The notes below the pieces were generated by a model, which worked only from the letters and a program-made list of their open reading frames with translations, was not told where the DNA came from and ran no database searches. A program made the translations under genes and the position numbers. A stretch of 10,069 nt of DNA from Rickettsia typhi (GTDB taxonomy: Bacteria; Pseudomonadota; Alphaproteobacteria; Rickettsiales; Deianiraeaceae). The stretch spans positions 1-10,069 of the forward strand of contig CAMCTP010000033.1 of the NCBI GenBank assembly GCA_945878495.1. The letters run 5' to 3'. The stretch's first letter is position 1; each line of letters starts with the position of its first letter. Below are positions 7,509-10,069 of the stretch, piece after piece.

Positions 7509-8126
7509 CTATAAAAAAGCTTGTTTTAGAAAACCAAATGCGAAATACATCATAGTTAAAGCTAATAAAATATTTATAGGTTTTGAGTATTTTTCTATAA
7601 AAACTCTTGATTGAGCAACAAAAAATGCAACAGATAAAAACCACAAGGTTTCAAATGAAATAAAAATCAAACCGTGCAAATAAACTAAACCACTTGCATC
7701 TTTATACTCTGGTATTATTTTTGCAAAAATAATTGAGTAAAATATACCAACGCTAACATTTAATGATGCGGTAATCAAGCCACTCGAAAAATATCCAAAT
7801 TTATGAGTTTTTGATACTTTTTTATCATCAGCTTTTTTGCCGGAATTTTTCAATATTGTATATGATAAATACATTAGAAAAAAGAATATTAGAATTTGCA
7901 ATGCTGTTTGCAATTCTTGATAATTTGATATAAACTTACCAAGCCCAAATATACAAATTAATATCCAGAAAGATACACCAAGAATAATACCAAGAGAGTG
8001 AATAATTGCAGCTTTTTTTCCATTTTCAATTGCATTTGCCGTTACAAGAAAAAAATTCACTCCCGGACTTATCGTTCCAAGTGCGCAAAGTGAAAAAGTT
8101 TCCAATAAAAGTGCTGTATTTATCAT
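7509..8126 (-). CDS. LysE/RhtB family transporter, diverged
   Basis: This 205-residue polytopic inner-membrane protein belongs to the LysE/RhtB exporter family. It has the N-terminal signature GTISPGVNFFLV (residues 17-28) and about six hydrophobic helices (roughly 5-28, 42-66, 75-92, 112-137, 147-170 and 182-202), with a lysine-rich loop at 94-108. The second family landmark, usually NPK after a Gly-rich turn, reads GLITASLNVSVGIFY (115-129): the Asn is kept but Pro-Lys is replaced by Val-Ser. Substrate specificity may therefore differ from classical amino-acid exporters. It sits between sdhC (3 nt gap) and dnaB (1 nt gap), so it is almost certainly co-transcribed with both, although no functional link to either is known. 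It is not a recent duplicate of the gene at 538-1125. Confidence 0.85.
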   Translation of the reverse strand: MINTALLLETFSLCALGTISPGVNFFLVTANAIENGKKAAIIHSLGIILGVSFWILICIFGLGKFISNYQELQTALQILIFFFLMYLSYTILKNSGKKADDKKVSKTHKFGYFSSGLITASLNVSVGIFYSIIFAKIIPEYKDASGLVYLHGLIFISFETLWFLSVAFFVAQSRVFIEKYSKPINILLALTMMYFAFGFLKQAFL

Positions 8127-8129
8127 TTG

Positions 8130-8555
8130 TTATTGAATAAAAAGATATTTACACGCAAGGCATGAAAAGAGTGCAGCTAAAATAATTGATGTAAAAATTA
8201 TAAAATATGCTGAAATTGTAACAAATTTTTTATTAAAACCAACAGCGAATGACCAAAGTAAATACCTTGAAGCGGCTAGCATATTAAATGTTATAATAAG
8301 TATAATTCCAAATATCATAGCCGATATTACATATTTCATCAAACAGCATTGTGATAAATTTCTAATCCAATTTATCATATTTGCGAATTCATCATTATCA
8401 CCTATAGTTTTTTGATTGCAGTAACAAAAGATAATAGCAGATATTGCAGATATAAAATAAGTGGCTATACTTGTAAATCTATGAACTATAGACATTCCCA
8501 TAAAAATGTTCCATCTGTAAATTTGCAAGTGAGGAGAGATTGGTCTTTTTTTCAT
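8130..8555 (-). CDS. sdhC: Succinate dehydrogenase cytochrome b556 subunit (SdhC), haem ligand not conserved
   Basis: This 141-residue membrane-anchor subunit of complex II helps pass electrons from succinate oxidation to quinone. The N-terminal signature RPISPHLQIYRW (residues 4-15) and SIVHRFTS (22-29) identify the family. S22 and R26 match the quinone-site Ser27 and Arg31 of E. coli SdhC. Three hydrophobic helices lie at about 22-46, 72-96 and 111-137. The second-helix motif, normally H-x-x-x-G-x-R-H-x-x-W-D, reads NMLAASRYLLWS (91-102). The haem b ligand His is thus Asn91, the following Gly is Ala95, the second His is Tyr98 and the Asp is Ser102; Arg97 and Trp101 remain. No sdhD, sdhA or sdhB is adjacent, unlike the common sdhCDAB order. 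It is the first gene of a - strand cluster with a LysE-family gene and dnaB. Confidence 0.88.
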   Translation of the reverse strand: MKKRPISPHLQIYRWNIFMGMSIVHRFTSIATYFISAISAIIFCYCNQKTIGDNDEFANMINWIRNLSQCCLMKYVISAMIFGIILIITFNMLAASRYLLWSFAVGFNKKFVTISAYFIIFTSIILAALFSCLACKYLFIQ

Positions 8556-8580
8556 ATTTATTAAATTAAAATTCTTGCAT

Positions 8581-8586
8581 ATTATA
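8581..8586 (-). promoter_or_regulatory. Possible -10 box for the sdhC-lysE-dnaB cluster
   Basis: On the - strand this reads TATAAT, 25 bp upstream of the sdhC ATG, giving a predicted leader of about 20 nt. No strong -35 is found at 16-18 bp. It lies in the 73-bp divergent spacer between sdhC and pheS, where promoters for both directions are expected. The evidence is position plus hexamer match only. Confidence 0.35.
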
Positions 8587-8600
8587 TACTTTTAATTACC

Positions 8601-8606
8601 TATAAT
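8601..8606 (+). promoter_or_regulatory. Possible -10 box for pheS
   Basis: A perfect TATAAT lies 22 bp upstream of the pheS ATG. The nearest -35-like hexamer, TTGCAT at 8575-8580, is 20 bp away, longer than optimal. A second candidate, TATACT, is at 8585-8590. If used, it would overlap the divergent sdhC promoter region, so the two transcription units could interfere with one another. Confidence 0.35.
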
Positions 8607-8628
8607 AATAATTATAGTCAACAATTTT

Positions 8629-9723
8629 ATGAATAATTTTTTAATAAATTCATCCATATCTGATAGCTTGAAATCAGAAATAAACAGCCTATGGTCAGAA
8701 TACGAAGAGTGTTTAAAAAATTTAAAATCATCAACCAATGATATTGAAATAATTCATAATATAAAACCAAAGGCAATGGTCAAAGAAGGTATAATAAATA
8801 AAATGTTCGCTTTGATGAAGGATTTTTCAGGAGATGATAAAAAAGAGTTCTCAAAGATAATCAATTTACTAAAAAGTGATTTCGAGAAAGAATGTGAAAA
8901 TAAGCTGATAAAAATTGAAGAGATAAAACAAAATGAAAAAATGAAACTAGAGGAAATAGATCCAACGATACCGGAAAATGGAATAAATTCTGGAACATTG
9001 CACGTTATATCAAAAGCTTCAACTGATATTATAAAAATATTAAACAAAATTGGGTTCAATTTATTCGATGGCCCTGAAATAGATACAACAGATAATAATT
9101 TCACAAAATTAAATATACCAGAAAATCATCCTGCAAGACAAATGCAAGATACTTTTTATATTAAAAGCGAAAACGGCGACAGGATACTTCGCACACACAC
9201 CTCGAATGTTCAAATACATGCTATGACAGCAAGTAAACCGCCAATAAGAGGAATATCTTTTGGAAAGGTTTATAGATTTGAAAGTGATGCAACTCATAGC
9301 CCAATGTTTCATCAAATAGAAGCATTCTGCGTTGACAAAGATATAAACCTTCAGCATCTTATGTTCACCATAGAATTTTTACTCAAAGAATTTTTTGAAA
9401 CCGATTTAAACGTTAGAGTAAGACCAAGTTTTTTTCCCTTCACAACGCCATCCTACGAAATTGACATTTCCTACATAAAAGAAAACGGAGAAATAAAAAT
9501 TGCCAAATCTGAAGAATATATAGAAATAGGAGGCTGCGGATTAATACATGATAATGTGCTAAATAATTGCAATATAAATCCAAATGAATTTAGCGGATTT
9601 GCCCTTGGTTTCGGTGTTGATAGAATGGCTATGTTGAAATATAATTTATCCGATATTAGAAAATTTTACAAAACTTCATCCACATGGATAAAAAATAATA
9701 ACATAAAATTTTTCGATTTATAA
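8629..9723 (+). CDS. pheS: Phenylalanine-tRNA ligase alpha subunit
   Basis: This 364-residue catalytic subunit of the (alpha-beta)2 class II synthetase charges tRNA-Phe with phenylalanine using ATP. A coiled-coil N-terminal arm (about 1-110, rich in Lys and Glu), which contacts tRNA, precedes the class II core. The core shows HPARQMQDTFYI (167-178), LRTHTSNVQIHAM (187-199), motif 2 as GKVYRFESDATHSPMFHQIE (212-231), RPSFFPFTTPSYEID (265-279), IEIGGCGLIHDNVL (298-311) and motif 3 as GFALGFGVDRMAML (323-336). Ala325 matches the Phe-pocket Ala294 of E. coli PheS. The core continues to LSDIRKFY (340-347), so the protein is complete, slightly longer than E. coli PheS (327). The usual partner pheT is not next to it: the following gene is a pseudouridine synthase overlapping by one base. 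Confidence 0.97.
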   Translation: MNNFLINSSISDSLKSEINSLWSEYEECLKNLKSSTNDIEIIHNIKPKAMVKEGIINKMFALMKDFSGDDKKEFSKIINLLKSDFEKECENKLIKIEEIKQNEKMKLEEIDPTIPENGINSGTLHVISKASTDIIKILNKIGFNLFDGPEIDTTDNNFTKLNIPENHPARQMQDTFYIKSENGDRILRTHTSNVQIHAMTASKPPIRGISFGKVYRFESDATHSPMFHQIEAFCVDKDINLQHLMFTIEFLLKEFFETDLNVRVRPSFFPFTTPSYEIDISYIKENGEIKIAKSEEYIEIGGCGLIHDNVLNNCNINPNEFSGFALGFGVDRMAMLKYNLSDIRKFYKTSSTWIKNNNIKFFDL

Positions 9724-10069
9724 TGCAAACTATTATCGTTGAAAAAGACTTTGATGATTGCAGGATTGATAGATTTATAAAACATAAATTTAATCTAACT
9801 CAAGGTTTAATATGCAAGCTTTTAAGGCAAAAAGATATATTGCTAAATGGCAAAAAAGCCGAAATTAATAACAGAGTTAAATTTGGAGATTCAATTAAAA
9901 CAATTGCAACACTTAAAATAATTGCAGACAAGATAGAAAGAAAAATAATTAAATCATCGGATGTGGATTTAATAAAAAAATCTATCATTTTCGAAAATGA
10001 CGAAATTATAGCTATAGACAAGCCTTATGGTATAAGCGTTCAGGAAGGTGAAATAAAAAAAATAAGTGT
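9723..10069 (+). CDS. RluC/RluD-family 23S rRNA pseudouridine synthase (partial, 5' end)
   Basis: The ATG at 9723 shares its A with the last base of the pheS stop (TAATG), a typical coupled overlap. The frame stays open for 115 codons to the window edge. An S4 RNA-binding domain fills about residues 7-60, including RIDRFIKHKF (14-23), ICKLLRQKDILLNGKKAE (30-47) and RVKFGDSIK (51-59). The start of the synthase domain, IIFENDEIIAIDKPYGISVQ (92-111), is the canonical entry motif of the RluA superfamily. The catalytic Asp motif (RLD) would lie beyond the window. S4 plus this domain points to RluC- or RluD-like enzymes, which convert uridines of 23S rRNA to pseudouridine; which one cannot be told from this part. 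Confidence 0.88.
   Translation, partial: MQTIIVEKDFDDCRIDRFIKHKFNLTQGLICKLLRQKDILLNGKKAEINNRVKFGDSIKTIATLKIIADKIERKIIKSSDVDLIKKSIIFENDEIIAIDKPYGISVQEGEIKKIS

Overview
The window is about 10 kb of very AT-rich bacterial chromosome with short spacers, overlapping genes and few recognisable Shine-Dalgarno sequences. Gene content (SdhC, replicative helicase DnaB, PheS, a pseudouridine synthase, an M3 oligoendopeptidase, an MlaF-type ABC ATPase, LysE-family exporters and an MFS transporter) and the AT bias suggest a host-associated alphaproteobacterium, most likely a Rickettsiales- or Holosporales-like endosymbiont. This placement is inferred from composition and gene style, not from a database search. 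No rRNA, tRNA, CRISPR array, insertion sequence or phage module was seen.

Layout. Bases 1-537 hold no intact gene: there is a possible C-terminal tail of an upstream gene (to 68) and a clear 3' remnant of an alpha/beta-hydrolase esterase (266-463). The + strand then carries a LysE/RhtB exporter (538-1125), oligoendopeptidase F (1184-2971) and, overlapping its end, an MlaF-like ABC ATPase (2955-3700) that needs a one-base frameshift near 3045 to read through. Next come a shrunken copy (3718-3981) of an unknown gene, an MFS transporter (4049-5257) and the full-length unknown gene (5272-5898). A convergent junction separates these from a tight - strand cluster, in transcription order sdhC (8555-8130), a second LysE/RhtB exporter (8126-7509) and dnaB (7507-5948), with gaps of 3 and 1 nt. 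A divergent 73-bp spacer at 8556-8628 leads to pheS (8629-9723) on the + strand, overlapping by one base an RluC/RluD-type pseudouridine synthase cut by the window end.

How it fits together. Housekeeping functions (replication, phenylalanine charging, rRNA modification, respiratory complex II, peptide recycling) are interleaved with four transport genes. The left half shows several stages of gene decay side by side: an esterase reduced to its C-terminus, a nearly intact ATPase with one frameshift, and an internally deleted paralogue with one in-frame stop. That is the pattern expected of reductive evolution.

No new multi-gene system is evident. The observations most worth following are the duplicated and decayed unknown family (3718-3981 / 5272-5898), an SdhC that lacks the usual haem-ligand histidine, and the frameshifted mlaF.
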